The notes below the pieces were generated by a model that worked only from the letters and a program-made list of their open reading frames with translations, was not told the DNA's origin and made no database searches. The translations under genes and the position numbers were made by a program. Below are positions 23,660 to 34,799 of a DNA stretch of 64,000 nt, piece after piece. Source of the stretch: Syntrophobacterales bacterium (GTDB taxonomy: Bacteria > Desulfobacterota > Syntrophia > Syntrophales > UBA5619); assembly GCA_019429105.1 (NCBI GenBank), contig JAHYJE010000018.1, forward strand, positions 1 to 64,000, in the 5' to 3' direction. Positions within the stretch are counted from its first letter, which is position 1. The number at the start of each line of letters is the position of its first letter.

Positions 23660-25519
23660 TTAGCAGGTAAACGATTCGTCCGCCATCTCAAAGGCAACCT
23701 TTTCTTCCGACTTTACGGCCTCACAACGGGCCTTTATCGTACAGAGCACTTCGATTGCAAAGAAGCGCGATGACGCAAGCTTGCCATTGTAGAAGGCAAC
23801 ATCCTCATTGGAACGAATCAGCGCGCGCTTTTTAGCCTTTGATTCCTCGGCGCCTTTTTCCTGATAGATTGCCGTCAATTTTTCCGAGGAAACCGCTGCG
23901 GCCTGAAGGAGGAAATGACCGACCAGAACATCGCCGAAAATGTCGAGGTATGAAGAAGCATTCAAAAGCGGGATTATAAAACTGGAAGATTTGCCGAACT
24001 GGGCGAGCGCCATTGTCATATCAACGAGGGCGTTGTAAGCCTCCTCGAGTTTTGCGGCATCGATTTTGAGCTCGGCGATGTTTTTAGCCCGAGCGATCGT
24101 CGCGCCGATCTCGCCGAACATGTTCATGACATTCATACCCTTGTTCATGGCCAGTTTGCGGCCCACCAGGTCAAGCGCCTGAATGCCGTTTGTGCCCTCA
24201 TAAACAGTCGCTATCTTGCAATCCCGGAGGTACTGTTCCACCGGATATTCCTGGCAGTATCCATAACCGCCGTAAACGTCAATCGCCTTGGAGCAGATTT
24301 CCATCCCCTTGTCTGACGAATAGGCCTTGCAGACCGGCGTAAGCAACTCAACAAAACCCTGCCATTTGTCCCTTTCGGCGGGGTTGGCCTTGGCCATGTC
24401 CATGCAGTAAGCGGTAAAATAATTTAACGCCCGCACCCCCTCCACATGGGCCTTCATCCAGAGCAGATCCCGGCGCACATCCGGATGCTGGATAATCGGA
24501 ACCGGTTTGGCGTCGGGCACCTTCTTCTCCCAAACCAGGGCGCTCTGAATCCGTTCCTTTGCGTAAGCGATGGCATGCTCCAAGGCAGCCGAAGAGAGAC
24601 ATAAGCCCTGCAGGCCGACACTGAGACGGGCCTCGTTCATCATCAAAAACATTACCTTCATCCCTTCGCACTCTTTCCCGAGCAGCTCTCCGATGCATTG
24701 GTTGTCGTCGCCGAAGTTAAGGGTGCAGGTAGATGAACCGTGAATGCCCATTTTGTGTTCGATGTTGCCGGTATGGACATCGTTTAGCGCGCCAACGCTT
24801 CCGTCATCGTTCACCTTGTATTTGGGAACGATGAAAATGGAGATGCCGGCTGTTCCCGGGGGATCGCCTTCTATTCTTGCCAGTACCGGATGGATGATGT
24901 TTTCGGTCACATCCTGATCACCGAACGAGATGAAGCATTTGGTCCCTGTTATGCTGAAGGTGCCGTCCGGGAGCCTTTTTGCGGTTGTTTTCAGAGCCCC
25001 GACATCGCTGCCGGCGCCGGGTTCCGTGAGACACATCGTTCCCCCCCAGACGCCCCCGTACATCTTTTCCATGTATTTTTTCTTCTGCTCTTCCGAACCA
25101 TATTCCTCAATCAATTTACCAGCGCCGTGGGTGAGCCCGGGAAGCATCGAGAAAGAGACATTCGCCGCACTCATTGTCTCCTGGCAGGCCTCATACAAGG
25201 CTATAGGCATCCCCTGACCGCCCACGTCCGTGGATTCGTTGGCAATCATCCACCCCCCTTCGTTGAACTTCTTGTAGGCATCGTGATAGCTTTTGGGAGC
25301 ATAAACAATGCCGTCATTAAAGGTGCATCCCTCCCTGTCGCCTTCAACGTAGGTAGGCAAAATCACGTTGAGCGCCATCTTTTCCGCTTCCGAAAGAATC
25401 ATCAGCGCATCTTCTTTGGAAAAGTCCTTGAAAGCCTCCGTTTGAAACAACTTTTCTATTCCTAATTGTTCAAAAAGTATGAAATTCTGATCCCTGCCAT
25501 TTACCAGTAAATTACTCAT
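23660..25519 (-). CDS. Acyl-CoA dehydrogenase (long, DmdC-like subfamily)
   Basis: 619 aa, longer than the roughly 380-aa core enzymes, with the extra C-terminal domain seen in DmdC-type dehydrogenases. Visible motifs are GGVWGGTMCLTEPGAGSDVG (substrate/FAD binding), GTKCFISFGDQD, and IATVYEGTNGIQALDL, in which the Glu is the expected catalytic base. It catalyses alpha,beta-dehydrogenation of acyl-CoA with electrons passing to ETF. AAAGGAGGG precedes the ATG. It is second in the TetR-led operon. Confidence 0.93.
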   Translation of the reverse strand: MSNLLVNGRDQNFILFEQLGIEKLFQTEAFKDFSKEDALMILSEAEKMALNVILPTYVEGDREGCTFNDGIVYAPKSYHDAYKKFNEGGWMIANESTDVGGQGMPIALYEACQETMSAANVSFSMLPGLTHGAGKLIEEYGSEEQKKKYMEKMYGGVWGGTMCLTEPGAGSDVGALKTTAKRLPDGTFSITGTKCFISFGDQDVTENIIHPVLARIEGDPPGTAGISIFIVPKYKVNDDGSVGALNDVHTGNIEHKMGIHGSSTCTLNFGDDNQCIGELLGKECEGMKVMFLMMNEARLSVGLQGLCLSSAALEHAIAYAKERIQSALVWEKKVPDAKPVPIIQHPDVRRDLLWMKAHVEGVRALNYFTAYCMDMAKANPAERDKWQGFVELLTPVCKAYSSDKGMEICSKAIDVYGGYGYCQEYPVEQYLRDCKIATVYEGTNGIQALDLVGRKLAMNKGMNVMNMFGEIGATIARAKNIAELKIDAAKLEEAYNALVDMTMALAQFGKSSSFIIPLLNASSYLDIFGDVLVGHFLLQAAAVSSEKLTAIYQEKGAEESKAKKRALIRSNEDVAFYNGKLASSRFFAIEVLCTIKARCEAVKSEEKVAFEMADESFTC

Positions 25520-25600
25520 AAGCTGACCCTCCTTTAATTTTTCAATAGAATCTGAGCCGTTAGATTACTTGATACTGTTTCCCCGGCAATAACCGCCTGC

Positions 25601-26245
25601 TTAAACCGACTCCTCCGCACTTTTAAGACCACTAACAAATGTTTCCATGCCCATTTTTACGGTGCTCCGGATCACATCGTCCCGCTTCTCCTCATTGCCT
25701 GTAAAAATGTACAGCGAGATTATGCCGTTCAGCATTCCCCAAAGGGCATTCCTGTTCTGGCGAAGATTCATCGTCCCGGGAAATTCACCCTGCGCGATGC
25801 CGTATGCAAATATTTCTTCTACTATATCGATAGTTTTGTTCATGGTTTTTATGGATTCTTCATACAGCTCATCCGGAAAATTCATGCCGGTAGCGCGGAT
25901 CATGAAGTTCATCAGGTTACGGAAGAATTCCCGTTCATTGAGGAAAAAATCGACGTAAATGTCCGCAAATTTGAAAAGCGCCTGGGATGCGTTTGGCGGT
26001 TTTTGCACCAGGCCTGAAAACCGGTCGTTAAATTTTCCCAGATCGCTCAGCACGATATGGGCATAAATCTCTTCCTTGCTGCTGTAATGCAGGTAAATGG
26101 CGCCCTTGCTGAGTTCAGCCTTGCGGGCAATGCTCTCAACGGTAACGGATTTGAACCCTTTTTCCAAAAATAGTTTACGAGCTACCTTTATAATCGAACC
26201 CTTGCGGTTCTCCCGTTCCCTTTTTCTGCGGTCTTCGAGTCCCAC
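25601..26245 (-). CDS. TetR/AcrR-family regulator of the fatty-acid operon
   Basis: 214 aa. The N-terminal HTH (IIKVARKLFLEKGFKSVTVE then ISKGAIYLHY-type, here LSKGAIYLHYSSKEEIY) is classic TetR; the C-terminal half is a ligand-binding domain with DUF1956/TetR_C-like helices. First gene of the operon that ends in thiolase, so it is probably an acyl-CoA-responsive FadR-type repressor. The operator candidate lies at 26438-26452. Confidence 0.9.
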   Translation of the reverse strand: MGLEDRRKRERENRKGSIIKVARKLFLEKGFKSVTVESIARKAELSKGAIYLHYSSKEEIYAHIVLSDLGKFNDRFSGLVQKPPNASQALFKFADIYVDFFLNEREFFRNLMNFMIRATGMNFPDELYEESIKTMNKTIDIVEEIFAYGIAQGEFPGTMNLRQNRNALWGMLNGIISLYIFTGNEEKRDDVIRSTVKMGMETFVSGLKSAEESV

Positions 26246-26563
26246 GATTCACACCTTCAGGCAAAGACGGTTTAAGTAAATTTCAAGCCCCTGCGAATAA
26301 CTGCCGACATGACTCTTACAATCCCTCTGTTATCCATTCCGTTTAGAACATGAGCACTTTAAATAAATAGCAAGTAATTATTTTTAATGCGATTTAGTCA
26401 TAAGACCCGGGCCAATCGTCTGAACTGCGGTCAATATATGACTGACGGTCATTTATGGAAGCCATACTCCATTATATTTCTGCTGTCAAGAAAAAAAATT
26501 TGAATTGGATAATAGGCAGGAATAGATTGATATTCGTTTGCAAACAGCCTCAACTGAGACGGT
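26246..26563. other. Intergenic region upstream of the TetR operon
   Basis: 318 bp without a gene. It includes the inverted repeat ATGAC-TGACG-GTCAT (26438-26452), a possible TetR-family operator 190 bp upstream of the regulator. AT-rich sequence around 26360-26390 probably contains the operon promoter. Confidence 0.4.
26438..26452. promoter_or_regulatory. Candidate TetR-family operator
   Basis: A perfect 5-bp inverted repeat ATGAC-N5-GTCAT, extended by further partial symmetry, in the promoter region of the TetR-led operon. Short and unverified. Confidence 0.35.
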
Positions 26564-27559
26564 TCATTTGCAGGACAATACCCGGTAAACAGCCGGAGAA
26601 AGGGAAAGCCCGCGTATCAAGGCGGAGGGAATATTTTCAACAACGATGCGATCCTCAACGCAGTGCATGGTGTTTTCGCAAATCAGTATTTCGCCCGCCG
26701 CGGCCATGTTTTCCAGCCGTGAGGCAAGATTTACCGCTGCCCCGAAGACGGTGTACTCTTTCTTCCGCGGTGATCCGAAAATTCCCGCCATTGCCTCCCC
26801 GGTGGCTATGCCGATTCCGACATCCAGATGTTGTTTCACTTCATTGATTTCCTGGTTTATCGCCACAATCTTCTCCTGAATCTCCAGAGCGGCTGAAACG
26901 GCGCCCAAAGGATCGTTGTCGCCCCTGAGAGGCGCCCCGAATATTCCCATGACGCTGTCCCCGATATGTTTATCAACTGTTCCTTGATGACGGAAAATAA
27001 TGTTGTCGATCGGGGTGAAATAGTGATGATTGAGAAGAACTGAAAGTTCCGCGGGATCAAATTTTTCCGAAAGCGCCGTAAAACCGCGAATGTCGGTAAA
27101 AAGCACACTGACGTCCAGACGCCTTGGCAAAAGAGCGCCACCATCTCTCTGCAATTCATTCATAACCTGCTCGGAAACGAACTGCTTGAGCCTCTTTTTA
27201 ATTGTGTATTCCCTTACTTTTGCCTTCAAATCATCGTTTTCAAACGGCTTGGTCAGAAAACCGTCAATTCCCTCGTTGACCGCCTCAATGGCGCTCGCCA
27301 TAGTCGCGTAGCCGGTGAGCATGATTCTCGTAATATCCATATTGATGCGGCCTATTTCGATCAGGGTTTCCAGTCCGTCAATGCCGGGCATCCGGTAATC
27401 GGAAATGACCGTTTCGATGTTTTTGCCGTTATTGCGAATAATGGAAATTGCCTCATCGCCGTTTTGGGCCAGGACTACCTCATAACCGTCACGTTCCAGA
27501 ACCCTCTTCAGGGAGCGGCGCACCCCCTCCTCATCGTCAACAACCATCAAACCACTCAT
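26564..27559 (-). CDS. Response regulator with class III adenylate/guanylate cyclase output
   Basis: 331 aa. Receiver domain residues 1-120: acidic DDEE, phosphoacceptor Asp in VISDYRMPGIDG, Thr in IMLTGYAT and Lys in FLTKPFEND. A linker leads to a class III cyclase domain with SVLFTDIRGFT and HIGDSVMGIFG (the two metal Asp), KKEYTVFGAAVNLASRLE (base-recognising Lys, then Asn/Arg). It should make a cyclic nucleotide when phosphorylated by the adjacent kinase. The start overlaps the kinase stop (ATGA). Confidence 0.92.
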   Translation of the reverse strand: MSGLMVVDDEEGVRRSLKRVLERDGYEVVLAQNGDEAISIIRNNGKNIETVISDYRMPGIDGLETLIEIGRINMDITRIMLTGYATMASAIEAVNEGIDGFLTKPFENDDLKAKVREYTIKKRLKQFVSEQVMNELQRDGGALLPRRLDVSVLFTDIRGFTALSEKFDPAELSVLLNHHYFTPIDNIIFRHQGTVDKHIGDSVMGIFGAPLRGDNDPLGAVSAALEIQEKIVAINQEINEVKQHLDVGIGIATGEAMAGIFGSPRKKEYTVFGAAVNLASRLENMAAAGEILICENTMHCVEDRIVVENIPSALIRGLSLSPAVYRVLSCK

Positions 27560-29763
27560 GCTGCCCTCCTGCGACAGGGGATTTCAATTTTTATTACGGT
27601 TCCCTTCCCTGCTTCACTTTCTACATCAATCCGACCGTCATGCCGCCTGATTATCTCATGGGAGATATAAAGCCCGAGACCGGTGCCCCGACCCACCGCC
27701 TTGGTCGTGAAAAACGGTTTGAAAATATCGTTGAGAACAGCCGCCGGAATGCCGGCGCCATTGTCGGCGCATTCAATAAAAACTTTGTCGGTCCGCTTTT
27801 GGCAGCTTGTAGTCAGGATGATCTGTCCTTTGCCTTCCGGTAAAGACTGCAGCGCATTCTGGATGACATTGATCATGACCTGGCCAAGATTAGCGAAATT
27901 TCCCTCAACGGGGGGCAACTCTTCCTCATATCTCTTTTCAATTGTTACCGGAGTGTTTTTATACTGGTTATAGAGAACCCGGAGCGCGTCGTCAATCACC
28001 CTGTTCATCTCCACAGGTTCCACGTATGTCTGGGTCTGTCTCGACAGATCAAGGAGACTGCAAATAATTCCTGCCGAACGCCGCAGCTCCGCAATAGCAA
28101 AACGCAGATCATCGATGATCCCCTGCCTGTCGTCCGCGGTAAGTTCCCCCTCAGCAATGGTCGCAACGCTCGATTGCACGAGACTCATAGCCCCGGCAAG
28201 CGGATTGTTAAGTTCGTGCGCCGCGCCGGCCACAAGCTGCCCGATCGCGGCAAGACTCTCCGACCGGATCAACTGCTGTTCCGCCTTTTCCATGTCGGAG
28301 AGAGCCGTCTGCAGAGCGGCGGTTCTTTCCTGCACCTTTTTTTCAAGATCGCGATTGAACGACTGGAGCGCCTCATAACTGCTTGCATTTTCAATGGCAG
28401 TTGCCGCCTGATTCGCTATCGTCGTCAGAATTTCCAGATCTTCATCGACAAAAAGTTCGCCGGATTTTTTCTGGCCAAGAAAGATCATCCCGGCCGCTCC
28501 TTCCCGTGCCGGCAAAGGAATTGCCAGCGTCACTCCGAGGCAATCAAAAAGGTGAATCAACGTATTCCTGGTGTTTTTATCGGCAATTTTCCCTGCCGTT
28601 GCTCCTTTTGTAATTGGCAATTTACTTTTCTGCAAAATACCATCCAGCAATTCAAGCTCCCGAAAATTTTCCTCCGTTGTTTTTTGAGCCTCCAATGAAC
28701 CAAATATTTTATAGGAGCTGCCCTCCTTAATGATCAACAAAACCCTTTCTACCCGCATTGCCTCCCTGATTTCATTGATGAGCAGCTCCTTTATCTGCTC
28801 TTGAGTGAGTAGTGACGCCAATTGACCGCTGATCTTTTTGAGAAGCCCATGATAATCGTAACTTCCTCGAAAGAAGATGCGGTCAATCCACTTTTGCACC
28901 AGTTCCCGAAGGGGGCTGAATAAAAGGACGATGACCAGCGCCAGCAGCAGGGAAAGAACAAAGGAGTTCCCCCCGAACGTGGCGATAAAAAATGAGTTGA
29001 AAAGAAAGATGAGAATTACGTAAAGGGCGGTAAGAATTCCGGTTAATGCGAAATAGGCGACGCCCTTGCGAATCAGGACGCCAATGTCCAGCAGGTCGTA
29101 CTTCAAAACCCCAAATGCCAAAAACAGCGCCGGTATGAAACTGAAATTTCCGAGCGGATAAACGGGGAGACCCATTACCGGAAGAATTGTAAAAAAGAGC
29201 AGGAAAGACGAAAACCCAAGGCCTCCCAAAATATACTTGATCCGGTTTTTATGCGCATTGTCGGCAGTGCGCTTCAAAGCGCCGTACAGCACGGTGAGAC
29301 AGTACAAAACCGTGAACGCTGTTACCGCGGAAAAACAGTAAAACAGAGGGCCGCCGCGGGCAATCCTGCCGAAAAAATAGTAATTGAAACCGTTTATATA
29401 AAGACTGGTTGGAACAATCGTCAAAAACGCAGCGCTCAACAGCCAGGCCGTCTTCTCCAGCCAGCGGCGCGAGGTAATGTTCAAAAACGCATGGACAAAA
29501 CTGATATATACAGGAACGCTAAAAACGAAGAGAAGATGAACAGCTCTGTCTAGATAAAGGGCAAGTTGTTCGTCGGGCAAAATCGAAACGAGGGCAACGT
29601 CGGCATTAAGCAGGGCGCCCAGCAGGCAGATTCCGGAAAACAGGATATTAGGCCGTCCCCCCCCGCCCCGCAAAACAGAAACCACGGCTATGCCCGACAA
29701 AACAAGAAAGCCCAGCAGGGAGGAAACGATATAAAAAAGAGAGTCAAAGGAGGCATTTGGCAT
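27556..29763 (-). CDS. Membrane-bound sensor histidine kinase
   Basis: 735 aa. About seven to nine hydrophobic segments occupy residues 1-270 (7TM-type sensor), then a GAF domain (residues ~310-450), a short coiled coil ([20 protein letters not shown]), HisKA with phosphoacceptor [15 protein letters not shown], and HATPase with [13 protein letters not shown] (N box), [11 protein letters not shown] (G1), [15 protein letters not shown] (F/G2). It is cotranscribed with the cyclase-type regulator that follows. Confidence 0.93.
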   Translation of the reverse strand: MPNASFDSLFYIVSSLLGFLVLSGIAVVSVLRGGGGRPNILFSGICLLGALLNADVALVSILPDEQLALYLDRAVHLLFVFSVPVYISFVHAFLNITSRRWLEKTAWLLSAAFLTIVPTSLYINGFNYYFFGRIARGGPLFYCFSAVTAFTVLYCLTVLYGALKRTADNAHKNRIKYILGGLGFSSFLLFFTILPVMGLPVYPLGNFSFIPALFLAFGVLKYDLLDIGVLIRKGVAYFALTGILTALYVILIFLFNSFFIATFGGNSFVLSLLLALVIVLLFSPLRELVQKWIDRIFFRGSYDYHGLLKKISGQLASLLTQEQIKELLINEIREAMRVERVLLIIKEGSSYKIFGSLEAQKTTEENFRELELLDGILQKSKLPITKGATAGKIADKNTRNTLIHLFDCLGVTLAIPLPAREGAAGMIFLGQKKSGELFVDEDLEILTTIANQAATAIENASSYEALQSFNRDLEKKVQERTAALQTALSDMEKAEQQLIRSESLAAIGQLVAGAAHELNNPLAGAMSLVQSSVATIAEGELTADDRQGIIDDLRFAIAELRRSAGIICSLLDLSRQTQTYVEPVEMNRVIDDALRVLYNQYKNTPVTIEKRYEEELPPVEGNFANLGQVMINVIQNALQSLPEGKGQIILTTSCQKRTDKVFIECADNGAGIPAAVLNDIFKPFFTTKAVGRGTGLGLYISHEIIRRHDGRIDVESEAGKGTVIKIEIPCRRRAA

Positions 29764-29828
29764 TATCGCAACTACCGAAAATTATAAGCTTAACCTTTAT
29801 AATCATCTATTTTTTCGTTAGCGTGCTT

Positions 29829-30167
29829 TCAGGGAGTCTTTACGTTGTCCGTCAATTCCGGTTTCTCTGGCATCTCCGCATAGGGCGGGGAAGAGGTGCT
29901 GTCCTTAACCTTTATTTCCCGATGCAGATCCCGGATCGTCTTGTTGAGACGGTTTATCGTGCGCGTCATGCGGAATCTCTCCACGATTCCGAGAATCCCG
30001 GTAAAGATAACGCCTATCAGAAAAGAGAGAAAAATTAAGAGATACGTAGGCAACCAGCGTTCGAAGTACCCGTAGTAACTCAATCTTATCGAAACCATGT
30101 TGTCCAGCGCAAAGGTAACGAGAAACAAGACAATAATCGCCCCGATGACGGTATAGATAACATTCAT
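29829..30167 (-). CDS. lapA: LapA-domain membrane protein
   Basis: 112 aa with two transmembrane helices (VIYTVIGAIIVLFLVTFAL; YLLIFLSFLIGVIFTGILG) and a C-terminal coiled coil (RTINRLNKTIRDLHREIKV), the LapA/DUF1049 layout. In E. coli LapA links lipopolysaccharide assembly to the LapB/YciM-FtsH axis; no lapB is nearby. The start overlaps the HIT gene's stop. Confidence 0.85.
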   Translation of the reverse strand: MNVIYTVIGAIIVLFLVTFALDNMVSIRLSYYGYFERWLPTYLLIFLSFLIGVIFTGILGIVERFRMTRTINRLNKTIRDLHREIKVKDSTSSPPYAEMPEKPELTDNVKTP

Positions 30168-30655
30168 CTGTTGTCCCCCAGTTTAAATTGATTAAAATAT
30201 GGCCTAAGTTCCCGGGCAGTTGCAAAAACGTCCGCAGGGATCACGCGGATATCGCCGATTACGGTCGTGAAATTTGTATCCCCGGCCCAGCGCGGAACGA
30301 TGTGGCAATGGAGATGATCGTCAATACCGGCACCGGCGGCCTTTCCCAGATTCATCCCGATATTGAATCCCTCCGGTTTCATCGCCTCCTTCAATACCTG
30401 GACGGAAATATCAACAAGCGAAAATATCTCCGACCGTTCTTCTTGCCGGATATCCGTCAAGCTCCTCAAATGGCGAAACGGCACAACCATCAGATGACCG
30501 CCTGTGTAAGGATACCTGTTAACCATTACGTACACGGTCCTGCCCTCATAAACGACAAGTTCTTCGTCGCGCGAGGAATCGCGGCACAAAACGCAACCGG
30601 TGGGCTTGGGGCCTTTTATATAGGCCTCTCGCCACGGAGCGAAAATTACCTCCAT
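30164..30655 (-). CDS. HIT-family nucleotide hydrolase (Ap4A phosphorylase-like)
   Basis: 163 aa. A CxxC (GCVLCRDS) near the N-terminus, the NRYPYTGGHLMVVPFRH core and the catalytic histidine triad DDHLHCHIVPRW (H-x-H-x-H) identify the HIT family; the length and RYPYTGGH are typical of the Ap4A phosphorylase-like branch. It overlaps lapA by 4 nt. Confidence 0.92.
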   Translation of the reverse strand: MEVIFAPWREAYIKGPKPTGCVLCRDSSRDEELVVYEGRTVYVMVNRYPYTGGHLMVVPFRHLRSLTDIRQEERSEIFSLVDISVQVLKEAMKPEGFNIGMNLGKAAGAGIDDHLHCHIVPRWAGDTNFTTVIGDIRVIPADVFATARELRPYFNQFKLGDNR

Positions 30656-30815
30656 TCAACACCTCCGGCAAGTAAAACGATGATTCCAATAGTTAACCCT
30701 GTCGCTCCTTGCAGCGGCAACTTCGTTGGTCCGCAAGAAAAGCGCGTTGATGAATATAATGACCTGATTAAAAAGACAAGTATTATTTAGCTTCCCGGAT
30801 CGCCATTTTTACTAT

Positions 30816-30844
30816 TTGACTTTAAAGTCCACTCCAATTAGTAT
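30816..30844 (+). promoter_or_regulatory. Sigma70-type promoter upstream of the small gene and ligA
   Basis: TTGACT (30816-30821), 17-nt spacer, TAGTAT (30839-30844), 31 bp before the ATG at 30875. Confidence 0.5.
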
Positions 30845-30874
30845 AACACGCGAACGAGGCAGGAGGCATAATAA

Positions 30875-33258
<2,384 letters not shown>

Positions 33259-33269
33259 ATCAATAATAT

Positions 33270-33572
33270 ATGCACGCATTTTTAGATAAAAAGAGATTCC
33301 ACGTCAAGATTGCCGGACGCGTCCAAGGGGTCTTCTTTCGGGCAAACACCGTCAAACAGGCCCTCTGCCTCGGACTTTCCGGGTGGGTGAAAAATCTCCC
33401 GGACGGCCGAGTGGAGACTGTTTTCGAGGGGAAAAGCGACAAAGCTGAAGCGATGCTTTTGTGGTGTAAAACAGGAACACCGCCCGCCCGCGTCGCTTAC
33501 ATCGAATACACTGAAGAAACTGTGGATGACAGCTTCAGTGGTTTTAAGATTGTCGCTGATTGGCAGCGTTAA
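33270..33572 (+). CDS. acyP: Acylphosphatase
   Basis: 100 aa. VKIAGRVQGVFFRANTVKQA carries the catalytic Arg of the GxVQGVxFR motif, and LSGWVKNLPDGRVETVFEG carries the catalytic Asn. It follows ligA by 11 nt with no strong ribosome site, so it may be translated by coupling. Confidence 0.92.
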   Translation: MHAFLDKKRFHVKIAGRVQGVFFRANTVKQALCLGLSGWVKNLPDGRVETVFEGKSDKAEAMLLWCKTGTPPARVAYIEYTEETVDDSFSGFKIVADWQR

Positions 33573-33596
33573 GCGCTCAATTTCGAAAATCGCCAA

Positions 33597-34778
33597 TCAG
33601 CGACTCTCTGCCAAAGCTTCCCGGAATCCTTCCATAGCTCCCGTAATTGTCGAGTCTTCGACACAATAGGCGATCCGGATATGTCCGGGGCCGTAGAAAC
33701 CGCTTCCGGGAACAACAAGGATTCTTTTTTCACGCAGGAGATCGGCGAAACGGACATCATCGGCAATCGGCGTTTTGAGAAAAAGGTAGAACGTCCCTTC
33801 CGGTTTGCGCAAGGCATATCCGGCAGCGGAAAGGCCGTCGCAGAGCAGATCCCGCTTGCGCCTGTATGACTCCACATCAATCTTCACCCCTTCCAGCCCG
33901 GCGATAATGCGCTGCATAAGGGCGGGGGCATTGACAAAACCGAGAATCCGGTTGCAAAGAACAAGCCCTCCGATAACCTCCTTAAGATCATCTATTGCCG
34001 GATTCACCGCGATATAGCCGATCCGCTCCCCCGGGATGGAAAGGCTCTTGGAATAAGAGGTGGCGATAAAGCTGGAGTTGTAAGCGGCAAGGATGCTGGG
34101 CACCCTGTTTCCGTCATAGACGATTTCCCGGTATGGTTCATCGGAAATGAGAAATATTTCCTGATTGTACTTAGCCCGGCTTTGCCTCAGAATCTCCGCC
34201 AGCGCCCGGATAGACGCTTCATCGTAAATCTTTCCGGTGGGATTGTTGGGCGAATTGAGTAAAACGGCTCGGGTTTTTTCGTTTATCGCCTCCCGGATCG
34301 CGTCGAGATCCAGAGAAAAATCATCCCGTGTCGGTACGATGCGCAGGGCGCCGCCGGCGTTGTCAACATAAAAGCGGTACTCCATAAAAAACGGCGCGGG
34401 GCTGATAACCTCCTCGCCCGGATTGAGGATTGTCTTCAGAATAACGTTCAAGGCCCCGCCGGCGCCGCAGGTCATGATAATTTCCTCGGCTGAAAGACTT
34501 GTCCCCTGTGTTGCATTAAGTTCCTTCGCAACGGCCGCGCGTGTCCCGGGATAACCGGCATTCTGCATGTACATGTGCATTCCCAAGCCTTCGGATGAGG
34601 CAATATCAAGAAGTCTTTTTTTGAAAGCTTTCGGCGCCTCCAGATTCGGATTGCCCAGACTGAAATCGAAGACATTTTCCTCCCCATATTGCTGCTTCAG
34701 CCGGGCTCCCTCCTCAAACATCTTGCGAATAAAGGAGCCCGCTGTCATAAATCCCTGTATTTTTTTTGCTACGGTCAT
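33597..34778 (-). CDS. PLP-dependent class I/II aminotransferase
   Basis: 393 aa. NSPNNPTGKIYDE (N/P loop), LISDEPYREIVYDG (Asp that binds pyridine N), SYSKSLSIPGERIGYIA (Schiff-base Lys) and the substrate-binding Arg in GHIRIAYCV show a fold-type I aminotransferase related to AspC/ArAT. ATG 34778 is preferred over GTG 34787 because AAAGGTG fits its spacing. The substrate cannot be told from sequence alone. Confidence 0.9.
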   Translation of the reverse strand: MTVAKKIQGFMTAGSFIRKMFEEGARLKQQYGEENVFDFSLGNPNLEAPKAFKKRLLDIASSEGLGMHMYMQNAGYPGTRAAVAKELNATQGTSLSAEEIIMTCGAGGALNVILKTILNPGEEVISPAPFFMEYRFYVDNAGGALRIVPTRDDFSLDLDAIREAINEKTRAVLLNSPNNPTGKIYDEASIRALAEILRQSRAKYNQEIFLISDEPYREIVYDGNRVPSILAAYNSSFIATSYSKSLSIPGERIGYIAVNPAIDDLKEVIGGLVLCNRILGFVNAPALMQRIIAGLEGVKIDVESYRRKRDLLCDGLSAAGYALRKPEGTFYLFLKTPIADDVRFADLLREKRILVVPGSGFYGPGHIRIAYCVEDSTITGAMEGFREALAESR

Positions 34779-34799
34779 TTTTTTCACCTTTCATTTGAA

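Noticed and set aside
21119-25465. Long open frames on the plus strand opposite the beta-oxidation genes
   Set aside because: They are antisense to strongly conserved enzymes, lack ribosome sites and give His/Arg-rich low-information translations typical of GC-skew artefacts.
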